The notes below the pieces were generated by a model that made no database searches, was not told the DNA's origin, and was given only the letters and a program-made list of their open reading frames with translations. Positions 43,464 to 51,980 of a stretch of 64,000 nucleotides of DNA are shown here, in pieces (the first letter of the stretch is position 1; every line of letters begins with the position of its first letter). Source of the stretch: Sphingomonas aquatilis (GTDB taxonomy: Bacteria > Pseudomonadota > Alphaproteobacteria > Sphingomonadales > Sphingomonadaceae). The DNA is taken from positions 124,001 to 188,000 of the forward strand of contig NZ_JACIDB010000003.1 in NCBI RefSeq assembly GCF_014196115.1, read 5' to 3'. A program made the position numbers and the translations under genes.

Positions 43464-43736
43464 TCATTGCGCGTCAGGCCAAGCCGGCGCGAGTGCCACC
43501 TCCACCGACACATCGGCGCCGGCGCGCGACAGCATCGTGATCAGCGACGCGATCGAAATCCGGCGATTGTCGTGATTGAGGATGTTGTTGAGCGTCGAGC
43601 GCCCGATCCCGAGCCGCGCGGCCGCGGTCGATTGCGGCACCTGCCACGCCTTCACCTGATCGGCCAGGGCCAGGCGCAGGTTAGCCCGGATCGCTTCGGC
43701 TCGGGCGTCGCAGGGCGGTTGGGGATCGATCGTCAT
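43464..43736 (-). CDS. Small helix-turn-helix (XRE-type) protein
   Basis: A 90-residue protein with an XRE-like HTH at about residues 32-60 (VPQSTAAARLGIGRSTLNNIL), followed by NHDNRRISIASLITMLSRAGADVSVEV, a tail seen in HigA/phage-type regulators. No toxin gene is adjacent, so an antitoxin role is not supported. It starts at ATG 43736, 49 nt after the stop of the TonB-dependent receptor, and a strong terminator sits between them. A small amount of read-through could still express it with the receptor. Its target is unknown. Confidence 0.82.
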   Translation of the reverse strand: MTIDPQPPCDARAEAIRANLRLALADQVKAWQVPQSTAAARLGIGRSTLNNILNHDNRRISIASLITMLSRAGADVSVEVALAPAWPDAQ

Positions 43737-43740
43737 GAGG

Positions 43741-43776
43741 AAAAAGGGAAGACCCCGGGTTGCCCCGGAGCCTTCC
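43741..43776 (-). terminator. Rho-independent terminator downstream of the TonB-dependent receptor
   Basis: On the minus strand a 13-bp stem (GGAAGGCTCCGGG with CCCGGGGTCTTCC, two G-U pairs) encloses a GCAA loop and is followed by CTTTTT. It lies 9 nt after the receptor stop codon. Confidence 0.85.
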
Positions 43777-43784
43777 GATACAGG

Positions 43785-46700
43785 TCAGAACTTGACGTTG
43801 ACGTTCGCGAAGAACGACCGGCCGACATAATCATAGCCCGAATAGAGCGGGGCATTGCCGATGGTCGTGAACCCGATGGAGGTGATCCGCGGGGGCTTGG
43901 TGTCGAGCAGGTTCCGCACGCCGAAGGTGAACTGGTACTTCTTCTGCACGTTGAACTGCACCGACAGCTGGTGGAGAACGTAGCCGTCCGCTTCCAGGAA
44001 GTAATTGTCGCGATACTGCTGGACCAGCGCCGGATCGGTAATGCCGGTCAAATTGTCGAACGCGAAGTAATTGTACGTCTTGTTGTGGTCGCCGCCGATC
44101 CAGTCGAGCCCGTAGCGGACCGTCATTGGGCCGAAGGTATAGTTGGCGTCGAAGTTGCCGACCCATTCCGGCGAGGTGACGATGCCGTTGGCGTCGGTCA
44201 GGAATTCCTCGGGGAACAGGCGGGTCGACTGTTCGGTGTATTTGGTGACGTTCGCGTTGAAGACGAACTTGCCGCCGAACAGGTCGCGGGCGTAGCGACC
44301 GTTGAACTCATAGCCCTTCACGATGTTTTCGGACAGGTTCACGAAGCTGCTGGTGACGGTAAGCGCTTGGTTGGCGTCACGCTGCACGAAGCGACAGAAC
44401 CCGGCGTTCGCATCGAAATTCGCGTTGCTGTAGCAGCGCGACAGGATCGTCGCACCGGACAGGTCCGACACACCATTGTCGACCTTGATGTCGAAATAGT
44501 CGAGCGACAGCGACAGCTGACCGACCGATTCCGGCAGACGCGGACGCAGCACCGCGCCGACCGTCCAGTTGGTCGAGGTTTCCGCGCTCAATCCCGCCTC
44601 TGCCCCGCCGACGCGGAACGAGGTGATGCTGTTGCGCTGTTCGAAGTCCGCCGGCAGGCCGATCGAGGCGCAGTTGCGCGCGGTAATCTGCTCGTTGGGC
44701 GACTGTTCCGCCGCCACCGGCAGCCCGCTGCACGGGTCCGAGTTGGTGGGCAGGAAGCCGCTGGTCGCGCCGAGGAACTGTTCGGCGAGCGCCGGCGCGC
44801 GGTAGGACGTGCCGTAGCTGCCGCGGAAGCCGAAGCCGCGGAACGGTTCCCACTCGGCCGAAACCTTGTAGGTCGTGCCCGAGCCGTAGGAGGCGTAATC
44901 GGTGTAGCGGCCCGATGCGGTAACGTTCAGGCGATAGGCGAAGGGCAGGTCCTGCAGCAGCGGCAGGAAGATTTCGCCGAACGCTTCCTTGACGTTGTCC
45001 TTGCCGACCGTCGGCGTCGCGGCGGTCAGGCCGTACAAGTTGCCATTGATCGAGTTGATGTCCGGCTGGTCGTTGATGCTCTGGCGGCGGTGCTCGACGC
45101 CCAAAGCCAGCTGCGCGTCGCCGCCCGGCAGCTTGAACAGCGGGCCGTCGATGTTGAAGGCATAAGTCGTCTCACGGAACGCCGTCGTGCCGCGGGTATT
45201 CGCCAAGATGTAGTTGCGGAAGTTCTGCGGCAGCTGGCCGCCGATCACCGCCGCGGTCAGCGCCGGTGCGGCGACGCACTGCGGATTGGACGCGGCGCTG
45301 ACGCAGCTGAAGGTGCCGTCGGGGTTGGCGACGACGTTGAGCGAGTTGGCCAGGCGATCGATCAGGAACGACTGACCGGTGTAGACGCCATCGTTCCACG
45401 ATTTGCCGACATAGGCATCATAGCGCCAGCCGGGGAAGAAGAAGTCGCCGCGGATGCCGCCCGAGGCACGGACGTAATCCACCGTCTGCGCGTCTTCGGT
45501 CAGGCCGAAGCCGATAAAGGCGCGCGCCGCGATGATCTGGCCGCTCGACGTGTTGGTTGGGTTGGCGAACGAGCCGTTGCGGATGTTTGCGGGCAATAGC
45601 GGGCTTCCGCGCAGATAGTCGAGCGAGAGCTGGCGATACAGCGGCGAGCCCGACTTGCGGCGGGTGCCGAGCAGTTCGCCGTAGAGTTCGGCGTTGCCCA
45701 GCGCTTCCAGCTTGTAGGTCGCCGACAGATAGCCCGTGTAGGTCTCGACACCGGTCACGAGCGGCACGCGCTGCATCGCCGGATCGAAGGTGTCGCGATC
45801 GTAGGCGCCGACGCCGAGGTAGCCCGGGAACGGCCCGGTGGTGACGCCTGGCGCGGGCACGAAGCGGTTGAAATTGCCGAGCACGCCGCTGGTCCGGCCG
45901 ATCGCCTGGCGCGTCGGCAGGCCGAGTGTGTTGATCGTCGTGCCGCCGTTGGCGGTCGTGAAGCAGTTGCGCGGATCGCCGACCGGGAAGGGGTCGCCCG
46001 AGCCGAACGCCGACCCCTGGCCATCGAGGAAGCCGCCGATCGGGCAGTTGAAGAACGGCACGTCGCCGCGGGCGAGCGCGTTGCGCTTGCGATATTCGAG
46101 CGAGCCGATGATGCCGAGGCGATCGGTCTGCATGCCGAAGCTGGCGCTGGCGCGGCGATCGACGCCGGCGCCGACCGCGGGCACGTTGGTCTGCAGGTCG
46201 AGTTGCAGGCCGGTCAGCGCCTTGTCGGTGATGATGTTGACGACGCCCGCAACCGCGTCTGAGCCGTAGACCGACGAGGCGCCGGACTTCAGCACTTCGA
46301 TCCGGTCGATGATCGCGGTCGGCAGCACGTTGAGGTCGGCGGCGACCACCGAACCGCGCGTGCCGCCCGGCGCCAGGCGGCGGCCGTTGAGCAGGATCAG
46401 CGTGCGGTTCGGGCCGAGGCCGCGCAGGCCGAGCGTGTTCGCGCCGGTGCCGCCGTCGGTGACGAAGCCGCCGTAGGTGTTGTTGATCTGCGACGTGCCC
46501 TGCGTGATCGCATTGCTCTGCAGCGCGTCGGCGGCGCTGGCGAAGCCGGCCTGCGTGATCTCGTCCTTGCCGATAACGGTGATCGGATCGGAGACGGAGA
46601 ATTCGTCGCGGCGGATGCGCGACCCGGTGACGACGATGTCGCCGCCGCTCTGCGTGTTGCTGCCCGCGTCGGCGTTGGGCGACTGCGGGTTCTGCTGGTC

Positions 46701-46835
46701 GGTCGGGACCTGGGTGGGATCGGGGACCGGGCTGGTCTGGGTATCGGTGGCGGTGGTCTGCGCGAACGCAGGCAAAGCAGTAGCGAGGGCGAGCGGCAGG
46801 ATCGCCGTCGCCGCATAGAGATGCGACAGTTTCAC
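43785..46835 (-). CDS. TonB-dependent outer-membrane receptor
   Basis: A 1016-residue TonB-dependent receptor. It has a signal peptide (about 1-25, ending ALPAFAQ), a Gln/Pro/Asp-rich TonB-box region leading to DIVVTGSRIRRDEFS, a plug domain (PITVIGKDEI, TLGLRGLGPNRTLILLNGRRL, IDRIEVLKSGASSVYGSDAVAGVVNIITDK) and a beta-barrel ending in SFFANVNVKF with terminal Phe. It imports a bulky ligand using TonB energy; sphingomonads have many such receptors for sugars, siderophores or aromatics, and this ligand cannot be named. No transporter for the next step is adjacent. An intrinsic terminator follows the gene. Confidence 0.96.
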   Translation of the reverse strand: MKLSHLYAATAILPLALATALPAFAQTTATDTQTSPVPDPTQVPTDQQNPQSPNADAGSNTQSGGDIVVTGSRIRRDEFSVSDPITVIGKDEITQAGFASAADALQSNAITQGTSQINNTYGGFVTDGGTGANTLGLRGLGPNRTLILLNGRRLAPGGTRGSVVAADLNVLPTAIIDRIEVLKSGASSVYGSDAVAGVVNIITDKALTGLQLDLQTNVPAVGAGVDRRASASFGMQTDRLGIIGSLEYRKRNALARGDVPFFNCPIGGFLDGQGSAFGSGDPFPVGDPRNCFTTANGGTTINTLGLPTRQAIGRTSGVLGNFNRFVPAPGVTTGPFPGYLGVGAYDRDTFDPAMQRVPLVTGVETYTGYLSATYKLEALGNAELYGELLGTRRKSGSPLYRQLSLDYLRGSPLLPANIRNGSFANPTNTSSGQIIAARAFIGFGLTEDAQTVDYVRASGGIRGDFFFPGWRYDAYVGKSWNDGVYTGQSFLIDRLANSLNVVANPDGTFSCVSAASNPQCVAAPALTAAVIGGQLPQNFRNYILANTRGTTAFRETTYAFNIDGPLFKLPGGDAQLALGVEHRRQSINDQPDINSINGNLYGLTAATPTVGKDNVKEAFGEIFLPLLQDLPFAYRLNVTASGRYTDYASYGSGTTYKVSAEWEPFRGFGFRGSYGTSYRAPALAEQFLGATSGFLPTNSDPCSGLPVAAEQSPNEQITARNCASIGLPADFEQRNSITSFRVGGAEAGLSAETSTNWTVGAVLRPRLPESVGQLSLSLDYFDIKVDNGVSDLSGATILSRCYSNANFDANAGFCRFVQRDANQALTVTSSFVNLSENIVKGYEFNGRYARDLFGGKFVFNANVTKYTEQSTRLFPEEFLTDANGIVTSPEWVGNFDANYTFGPMTVRYGLDWIGGDHNKTYNYFAFDNLTGITDPALVQQYRDNYFLEADGYVLHQLSVQFNVQKKYQFTFGVRNLLDTKPPRITSIGFTTIGNAPLYSGYDYVGRSFFANVNVKF

Positions 46836-47195
46836 GAATTAACCCCTTTGGTCCCAGCCCCTTACGGAGCCTCTAGCGGCCATAAGATCGGTTCGCCGCA
46901 TTCGGATCAAGCGACAAAATGACAGCATTATGAACGTTTCTTGGCATTGTGATATGTATGCAACATTGTCTTATTATGTTGCGCTGAGGTATTGGAAAAC
47001 GTCGCGATGACGGTCCCTGGCGCATGAAAGGTCGGAATTGCTGACGGACGCTGACGCCTCTGGCATCGCGCATCGCATCATGGGCTGATCCGGGATCGGC
47101 CGAAGTCCCCTATGGCACCCGCTCCGCACTTCGCTATGTCTCGGGACGAGCGGCGGACGAACCGGTGAAATCGACGTCGCACGGGAGAGGAAGAC
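46836..47195. other. Intergenic region, 360 nt, between divergent receptor and crotonase genes
   Basis: No gene is supported. The part near the receptor (about 46900-46990) is AT-richer than its surroundings and probably holds the receptor promoter. The rest is ordinary GC-rich spacer. I see no strong palindrome or RNA-like fold. Confidence 0.5.
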
Positions 47196-47201
47196 GTGAC
47201 C

Positions 47202-47984
47202 ATGGCGTATGAGCATATTCTGGCCGAGCGGCAGGGCGCGGTGCTGGTGCTGACGCTCAACCGGCCCGATCGACTGAATGCGGCGCCGCCGGCGCTGTTC
47301 GACGAGCTGCGCGACGCGCTGGCGCGGCTGGATGGCGCGCGCGCGGTGCTGCTGGCGGGGGCGGGGCGGGCCTTTTGTTCGGGCGCGGACGTCGGCGGCG
47401 GCGCGCTGGGCGCCGACGATCCCGGCGAGGCGACCTATGCGGCGCTGACCGACCAGTACAACCCGACGATGCTCGCGATCGCCGATCTTGGCGTACCGGT
47501 GGTCAGCGCGGTGCGTGGACCGGCGGCGGGGATCGGGTGCAGCCTGGCGCTGGCCGCGGATTTCTGCGTGGCGAGCGAGACCGCCTATTTCCTGCAGGCG
47601 TTCGTCAATATCGGGCTGGTGCCGGACGGCGGCGCGTCGTGGATGCTGCCGCGGCTGATCGGGCGGGCGCGGGCGGCGGAGATGATGCTGCTCGGCGAGC
47701 GTGTGCCGGCGGCCAAGGCGCTCGATTGGGGCATGATCCACCGCGTCGTTGCCGACGAGGCGCTGGATGCCGAGGCGCTGGCGCTCGCGACTAGGCTGGC
47801 GGCCGGGCCGACGGTGGCGCTGGGCCTGATGCGGCGCGCTTTGGGCCGGGCGATGGAGAGCGACTATGCCGCGGCGCTGTCCGCCGAGGCGGATGCGCAA
47901 CGCACCGCGCGCGGATCGGCGGACTCGACCGAGGGCGGCATGGCGTTCCTGCAAAAGCGCAAGCCGGCGTTCCAGGGGCGCTGA
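47202..47984 (+). CDS. Enoyl-CoA hydratase/isomerase family protein
   Basis: A 260-residue crotonase-family protein. It starts MAYEHILAERQGAVLVLTLNRPDRLNA, then FCSGADVGGG (oxyanion hole), PAAGIGCSLALAADFCVAS and FVNIGLVPDGGASWMLPRLIG. At one catalytic position it has Asp (VPDGG) rather than Glu, as in isomerase or PaaG-like members. The frame also offers GTG 47196, two codons earlier, with similar spacing to GGGAGAGG (47183-47190). It stands alone, in the same direction as the downstream efflux operon but 70 nt from it. Confidence 0.9.
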   Translation: MAYEHILAERQGAVLVLTLNRPDRLNAAPPALFDELRDALARLDGARAVLLAGAGRAFCSGADVGGGALGADDPGEATYAALTDQYNPTMLAIADLGVPVVSAVRGPAAGIGCSLALAADFCVASETAYFLQAFVNIGLVPDGGASWMLPRLIGRARAAEMMLLGERVPAAKALDWGMIHRVVADEALDAEALALATRLAAGPTVALGLMRRALGRAMESDYAAALSAEADAQRTARGSADSTEGGMAFLQKRKPAFQGR

Positions 47985-48033
47985 TGACGCGGACGTGACA
48001 TTTTGCGACATAAAAGCGCTGGACGCGATGCGG

Positions 48034-48048
48034 TGTGTTGATCACACA
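48034..48048. promoter_or_regulatory. Small inverted repeat upstream of the efflux operon
   Basis: TGTGT-TGATC-ACACA has perfect 5-nt arms and ends 6 nt before the nodT-type start codon. It may be an operator for a TetR- or MarR-type regulator of the efflux operon, but no such gene is adjacent and the arms are short. Confidence 0.35.
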
Positions 48049-48054
48049 GGACGC

Positions 48055-49548
48055 ATGGTTCGCCTGACCGCTTCCCCGTTCGCCGCTCCGGCGCTCGCCG
48101 CGCTGGCCCTGGCGGGCTGCACCGTCGGCCCCGATTATCGCGCGAAGACGCCCGCCGAGCTGGGCGTTCCCACCGCCTATTCGGTGCCGGCGCCGGCCAG
48201 TCCCGAGGATCTGACGCGCTGGTGGTCGAACTTCGACGACCCCGTGCTCGGCCAATTGGTCGAGCAGGCGCGCGGCGCCAACACCGATATCGCGCAGGCG
48301 ATCGGGCGCCTGCGGCAGGCGCGCGAGGCGCTGGTGCAGAGCCGCGCGTCGCTGCTGCCGACGCTGTCCGGGTCGGCAGGCTACCAGCGCAACGAGAACC
48401 TTCGCGGCGGTGGCCGCTCGTTCACCCTGCCCGACGGCACCGTGGTCGACACGGGTGGCGGCGGCACCAACAGCTTCTCCGCTGGCCTGTCGGCAAGCTA
48501 TCAGGTCGGCCTGTTCGGCGAGATCCGCCGGACGGTGGAGGCGAGCCGCGCGCAATATGAAGCGAGCGGGTTCGACTATGCGACCGTGCTGCTGAGCGTC
48601 GAAAGCGAGGTCGCGCGCAACTACGTGCTGGCGCGCGCCTATCAGGCGCAGCTCGCCAATGCGCGCGCCAGCCTGGCGATCCAGGACGACAATCTGGAGA
48701 TTGCGGGGTTCCGCGTGCAGGCGGGCCTCGTTTCGTCGGTCGATGTCGAACAGGCGCGCAGCCAGCGGGCGCAGACCGCGGCGAGCGTGCCGCAGATCGA
48801 ACAGCAATATGCCGCCGCCGTCGCGCGGCTGGGCGTGCTGACCGGGCAGGCGCCGGGCGCGCTGCGCAGCGCGCTCGCGGCGCCGCGTGCCATTCCGAAA
48901 GGGCCGGCGAGCGTCGGCGTCGGCATTCCCGCCGATGCGCTGCGCCGCCGCCCCGACGTGCGCAGTGCTGAGCGCACGCTGGCCGCCGCCACCGCGCGGA
49001 TCGGCGTCGCCAAGGCCCAGTTGTACCCGGCGCTGGCGATCACCGGGAACATCAACAGCAACGCGACCAGCCTCACGGGGCTCGGCGACGCGATTACCGG
49101 CGGGCTGTTTGCAGGGCTGACGCAGGCGATCTTCAACGGCGGGCGGCTGCGTGCGCAGGTGCGCAGCAACGAAGCGGCGGCGGATACGGCCTTCGCCAAT
49201 TACAAGGGCGTGGTGCTGCTGGCGCTTGAGGATATCGAGAATGCCATCGTCGCGCTGGATTCGGCGCGGCGGCGCGAGACGCAGTTCGCGATCGCCTATG
49301 ATGCCGCCAACGCCTCGGCGATCCTGAGCCGCAGCCAGTATCGCACCGGGCTTACCGACTTCACGACGCTGAACCAGCAGGAAGCCGCGTTGCTTTCGGC
49401 GCAGAACGGCCTGACGCAGGCGCGGTCCGATCAGGCGACGGCGCTGATCGCGCTGTACGATGCGCTCGGCGGCGGCTGGGACCCCAGCGTCGTGCCGCAG
49501 GCGCCCGAGCGCGGCGCTACCCCCATTTTCGCAACGGAACCCCGCTGA
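48055..49548 (+). CDS. Outer-membrane efflux lipoprotein, NodT/OprM type
   Basis: A 497-residue RND/tripartite-system outer-membrane channel (two OEP repeats). The lipobox ALAGC places the lipid-anchored Cys at residue 22, followed by VGPDYRAKTP, RWWSNFDDPVL, the coiled-coil helices (about 70-270 and 310-470) and RRRPDVRSAERTLAAATARIGVAKAQLYPAL. It would form the exit duct for the adaptor and MacB-type pump encoded downstream. Its TGA overlaps the adaptor ATG by 1 nt, so they are coupled. ATG 48055 is the start; a short inverted repeat lies just upstream. Confidence 0.94.
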   Translation: MVRLTASPFAAPALAALALAGCTVGPDYRAKTPAELGVPTAYSVPAPASPEDLTRWWSNFDDPVLGQLVEQARGANTDIAQAIGRLRQAREALVQSRASLLPTLSGSAGYQRNENLRGGGRSFTLPDGTVVDTGGGGTNSFSAGLSASYQVGLFGEIRRTVEASRAQYEASGFDYATVLLSVESEVARNYVLARAYQAQLANARASLAIQDDNLEIAGFRVQAGLVSSVDVEQARSQRAQTAASVPQIEQQYAAAVARLGVLTGQAPGALRSALAAPRAIPKGPASVGVGIPADALRRRPDVRSAERTLAAATARIGVAKAQLYPALAITGNINSNATSLTGLGDAITGGLFAGLTQAIFNGGRLRAQVRSNEAAADTAFANYKGVVLLALEDIENAIVALDSARRRETQFAIAYDAANASAILSRSQYRTGLTDFTTLNQQEAALLSAQNGLTQARSDQATALIALYDALGGGWDPSVVPQAPERGATPIFATEPR

Positions 49549-50936
49549 TGGCCGACGCACAGCTCGACGATTTCCTCGGCGTGAAGCCGGTGCCGGTGTG
49601 GCGCCGCTATCTGAAATGGGGGCTGGTCGCGATCGGCGTGGTGCTGCTCGCGCTGCTGCTGAAGAGCTGCTTCGGCGGCAAGGCGGAGGCGGGCTATGCG
49701 ACGCAGGGCGTGGAGCGCGGCAACCTGACCGTTACCGTCTCCGCGACGGGCAAGCTTGCGCCGACCAACCAGGTGACGGTCGGCTCGCAGCTGTCGGGCC
49801 TCGTCACCAAGGTGGTGGTCGACGTCAACGATCGCGTTCGGGCTGGCCAGCCGCTTGCGCTGATCGACCCGCAACAGATCGACGACCAGATTCGCCAGCA
49901 GCGCGCGCAGATTGCCGCCAACCAGGCGCAGGTGAACCAGGCGCAGGCGACCGTCGCCGAAAGCCGCGCGCAGCTCGCCCGCCTCGAAGAGGTGTACAAG
50001 CTGTCGAACGGGCGCGTACCGTCGGGCACCGAACTCCAGTCCGGCCGCGCCGATTACCAGCGCGCGATCGCAGCGCTGAAGACCGCGCAGGCGAACGTCA
50101 GCGCTTCGCAGGCGTTGCTCGCGCAGAGCCAGACGCAGCGGCAGCGCGCGATCATTCGTTCGCCGGTCAACGGCGTGGTGCTCGCGCGCCAGATCGATCC
50201 GGGCGCGACCGTCGCCGCCTCGTTCAACACGCCGACGCTGTTCGTGATCGCCGAAGACCTGTCCCAGATGAAGCTGGAGGTCGCGATCGACGAGGCGGAC
50301 GTCGGCGAGGTGAAGACCGGGCAGAAAGCGACCTTCACCGTCGACGCCTTCCCCGGCCGCACCTTCCCTGCGACGATCAGCCGCGTCGATCTGGGATCGA
50401 ACCTGACGGTCAATTCGGCGAGCTCCACCGCGACGACGGCGACCGCCGCCTCGTCGAACCAGGTGGTGAGCTATGCCGCCGACCTGACAGTCGCCAACCC
50501 GTCGTTGCAGCTGCGCCCGGGCATGACCGCGACCGCGGATATCGTGACGTCGGACAAGCAGAACGTGCTGCTCGTCCCCAATGCGGCGCTGCGCTTCAAG
50601 CCGAGCGACGGCGCGTCGGCTGGCGGATCGAGCGGCGGCATCGCCGGATCGCTGACCTTCCGCCCGCGGCGCGACCGGCCGGAACGGACTGCAACGCTGG
50701 GCCGCGGTGCGACGCAGACGGTCTACGTCAAGGGCGCCGACGGCCAGCCGCAGCCGGTGCAGGTGACGACCGGCGACACCAACGGCACGATGACCGAGGT
50801 GCTGAGCGGCGACCTGAAGCCGGGGCAGCAGGTGATCACCGGCCAGCTGGCGGGCAATGGCGACAAAGCCGGCGGATCGCGGCGCGGTGGCGGTGCGGGC
50901 GGTGGCCGTCGCGGGGGCGGGGCCGGTGGGCAGTAA
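49548..50936 (+). CDS. Periplasmic adaptor (MacA-like membrane fusion protein)
   Basis: A 462-residue membrane fusion protein. The N-terminal anchor lies about residues 24-41 (WGLVAIGVVLLALLLKSC), followed by the lipoyl/barrel-sandwich half (VSATGKLAPTNQVTVGSQLSGLV), a helical hairpin (about 105-200), and RSPVNGVVLARQIDPGATV. The C-terminus is a low-complexity Gly/Arg tail (GGSRRGGGAGGGRRGGGAGG) that is longer than usual. It links the MacB-type pump to the NodT-type channel. A 108-nt repeat lies between this gene and the ATPase gene. Confidence 0.93.
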   Translation: MADAQLDDFLGVKPVPVWRRYLKWGLVAIGVVLLALLLKSCFGGKAEAGYATQGVERGNLTVTVSATGKLAPTNQVTVGSQLSGLVTKVVVDVNDRVRAGQPLALIDPQQIDDQIRQQRAQIAANQAQVNQAQATVAESRAQLARLEEVYKLSNGRVPSGTELQSGRADYQRAIAALKTAQANVSASQALLAQSQTQRQRAIIRSPVNGVVLARQIDPGATVAASFNTPTLFVIAEDLSQMKLEVAIDEADVGEVKTGQKATFTVDAFPGRTFPATISRVDLGSNLTVNSASSTATTATAASSNQVVSYAADLTVANPSLQLRPGMTATADIVTSDKQNVLLVPNAALRFKPSDGASAGGSSGGIAGSLTFRPRRDRPERTATLGRGATQTVYVKGADGQPQPVQVTTGDTNGTMTEVLSGDLKPGQQVITGQLAGNGDKAGGSRRGGGAGGGRRGGGAGGQ

Positions 50937-50946
50937 CTCGCCACAC

Positions 50947-51054
50947 CGTCACCCCGGACGTGTTCCGGGGTCCACCGGGCAGCGGGGGCAACGCTTGAGC
51001 CTCCAGCCATTCCCCTCGCCGCGGAGTGGACCCCGGACCGAGTCCGGGGTGACG
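50947..51054. repeat. Palindromic repeat of the CGTCACCCCGGA type
   Basis: CGTCACCCCGGACGTGTTCC, a hairpin with GGGGT, opens the element; GTGGACCCCGGACCGAGTCC and GGGGTGACG close it in inverse orientation. The same arms recur at 53342-53424 and 55039-55067. This copy lies inside the efflux operon, between the adaptor and the ATPase gene. Confidence 0.8.
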
Positions 51055-51112
51055 GCGGAGTGGGGGCTGCGTTTCGCGACCCATTGCCCGGGATGGTATC
51101 GGGGAGCGGCCC

Positions 51113-51826
51113 ATGGCTGACCCGCTCATCTCCCTCCGCAACGTCACCAAGGTCTATGGCACCGGCGCGACGCAGTTTCAGGCGTTGAAGGGTGTCGACC
51201 TCGACATCCAGGCGGGCGATTTCGTTGCGGTCATGGGGCCGTCGGGGTCGGGCAAGTCGACGACGATGAACATCCTCGGCTGCCTGGACGTGCCGTCGGG
51301 CGGGACCTTCCTGTTCCGCGGCCACCATGTCGAAACGCTGGATCGCGACCAGCGCGCGCTGCTGCGGCGGCGCTACCTGGGCTTCGTGTTCCAGGGGTTC
51401 AACCTCTTGAGCCGCACCAGCGCGCTGGAGAATGTCGAGCTGCCGCTGCTCTATCGCGGCGAGGACAAGAAGACGCGGCGCGAGCTGGGTATGGCGGCGC
51501 TGGAGAAGGTGGGGCTCGATCGCTGGTGGGATCATACGCCCGCGGAACTGTCGGGCGGCCAGCAGCAGCGCGTCGCCATCGCGCGGGCGATCGTGACGCA
51601 GCCCGACGTGCTGCTCGCCGACGAACCGACGGGAAACCTCGACAGCGAACGATCGGTCGAGATCATGGAATTGCTGACCGACCTCAATCGTACCGCCAAC
51701 ATCACCGTGCTGATGGTGACGCACGAACCCGACATGGCGGCGTTCGCGCGGACGGTCGTCCACTTCAAGGACGGGCTGGTCGAGCGGATCGAGGCGCAGC
51801 ACCGACAGGGCGAGGCGGTGGCATGA
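51113..51826 (+). CDS. ABC transporter ATP-binding protein, MacB/LolD type
   Basis: A 237-residue ATPase. It has Walker A GPSGSGKST (about 42-50), Q-loop FQGFNLL, signature LSGGQQQRVAIARAI, Walker B LLADEPTGNLD and H-loop VMVTHEPDM. It belongs to the MacB/LolD subfamily, where the ATPase and permease are often fused. Here they are separate genes, 154 nt apart, with a repeat element between them. It powers the permease that works with the adaptor and channel encoded upstream, likely exporting a macrolide-like or peptide substrate, which is not identified. Confidence 0.95.
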   Translation: MADPLISLRNVTKVYGTGATQFQALKGVDLDIQAGDFVAVMGPSGSGKSTTMNILGCLDVPSGGTFLFRGHHVETLDRDQRALLRRRYLGFVFQGFNLLSRTSALENVELPLLYRGEDKKTRRELGMAALEKVGLDRWWDHTPAELSGGQQQRVAIARAIVTQPDVLLADEPTGNLDSERSVEIMELLTDLNRTANITVLMVTHEPDMAAFARTVVHFKDGLVERIEAQHRQGEAVA

Positions 51827-51830
51827 CGGT

Positions 51831-51966
51831 CCCTCTCCCATCGGGAGAGGGAGGGAGCCGGCCGGAGGTCGGCGGAAGGGTGAGGGCGCTTGGGCGCAGG
51901 CGTCACGCTCCCACCCTCACCCCGCGCCGCCGACGGCGGCTTGCCCCTCTCCTGACGGGAGAGGGG
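51831..51966. repeat. Palindromic repeat of the CCCTCTCC type inside the efflux operon
   Basis: CCCTCTCCCATCGGGAGAGG at the 5' end and CCTCTCCTGACGGGAGAGGG at the 3' end form hairpins of related sequence. Inner arms GGAAGGGTGAGGG and CCCACCCTCACCC are mutually complementary, so the whole 136 nt can fold back on itself. It separates the ATPase and permease genes of the MacB-type pump. Confidence 0.75.
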
Positions 51967-51980
51967 AAGAAGGATCATCA

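Noticed and set aside
43464..43736. Toxin-antitoxin system around the small HTH gene
   Set aside because: HigA-like tail, but no small toxin-like gene is next to it on either side.
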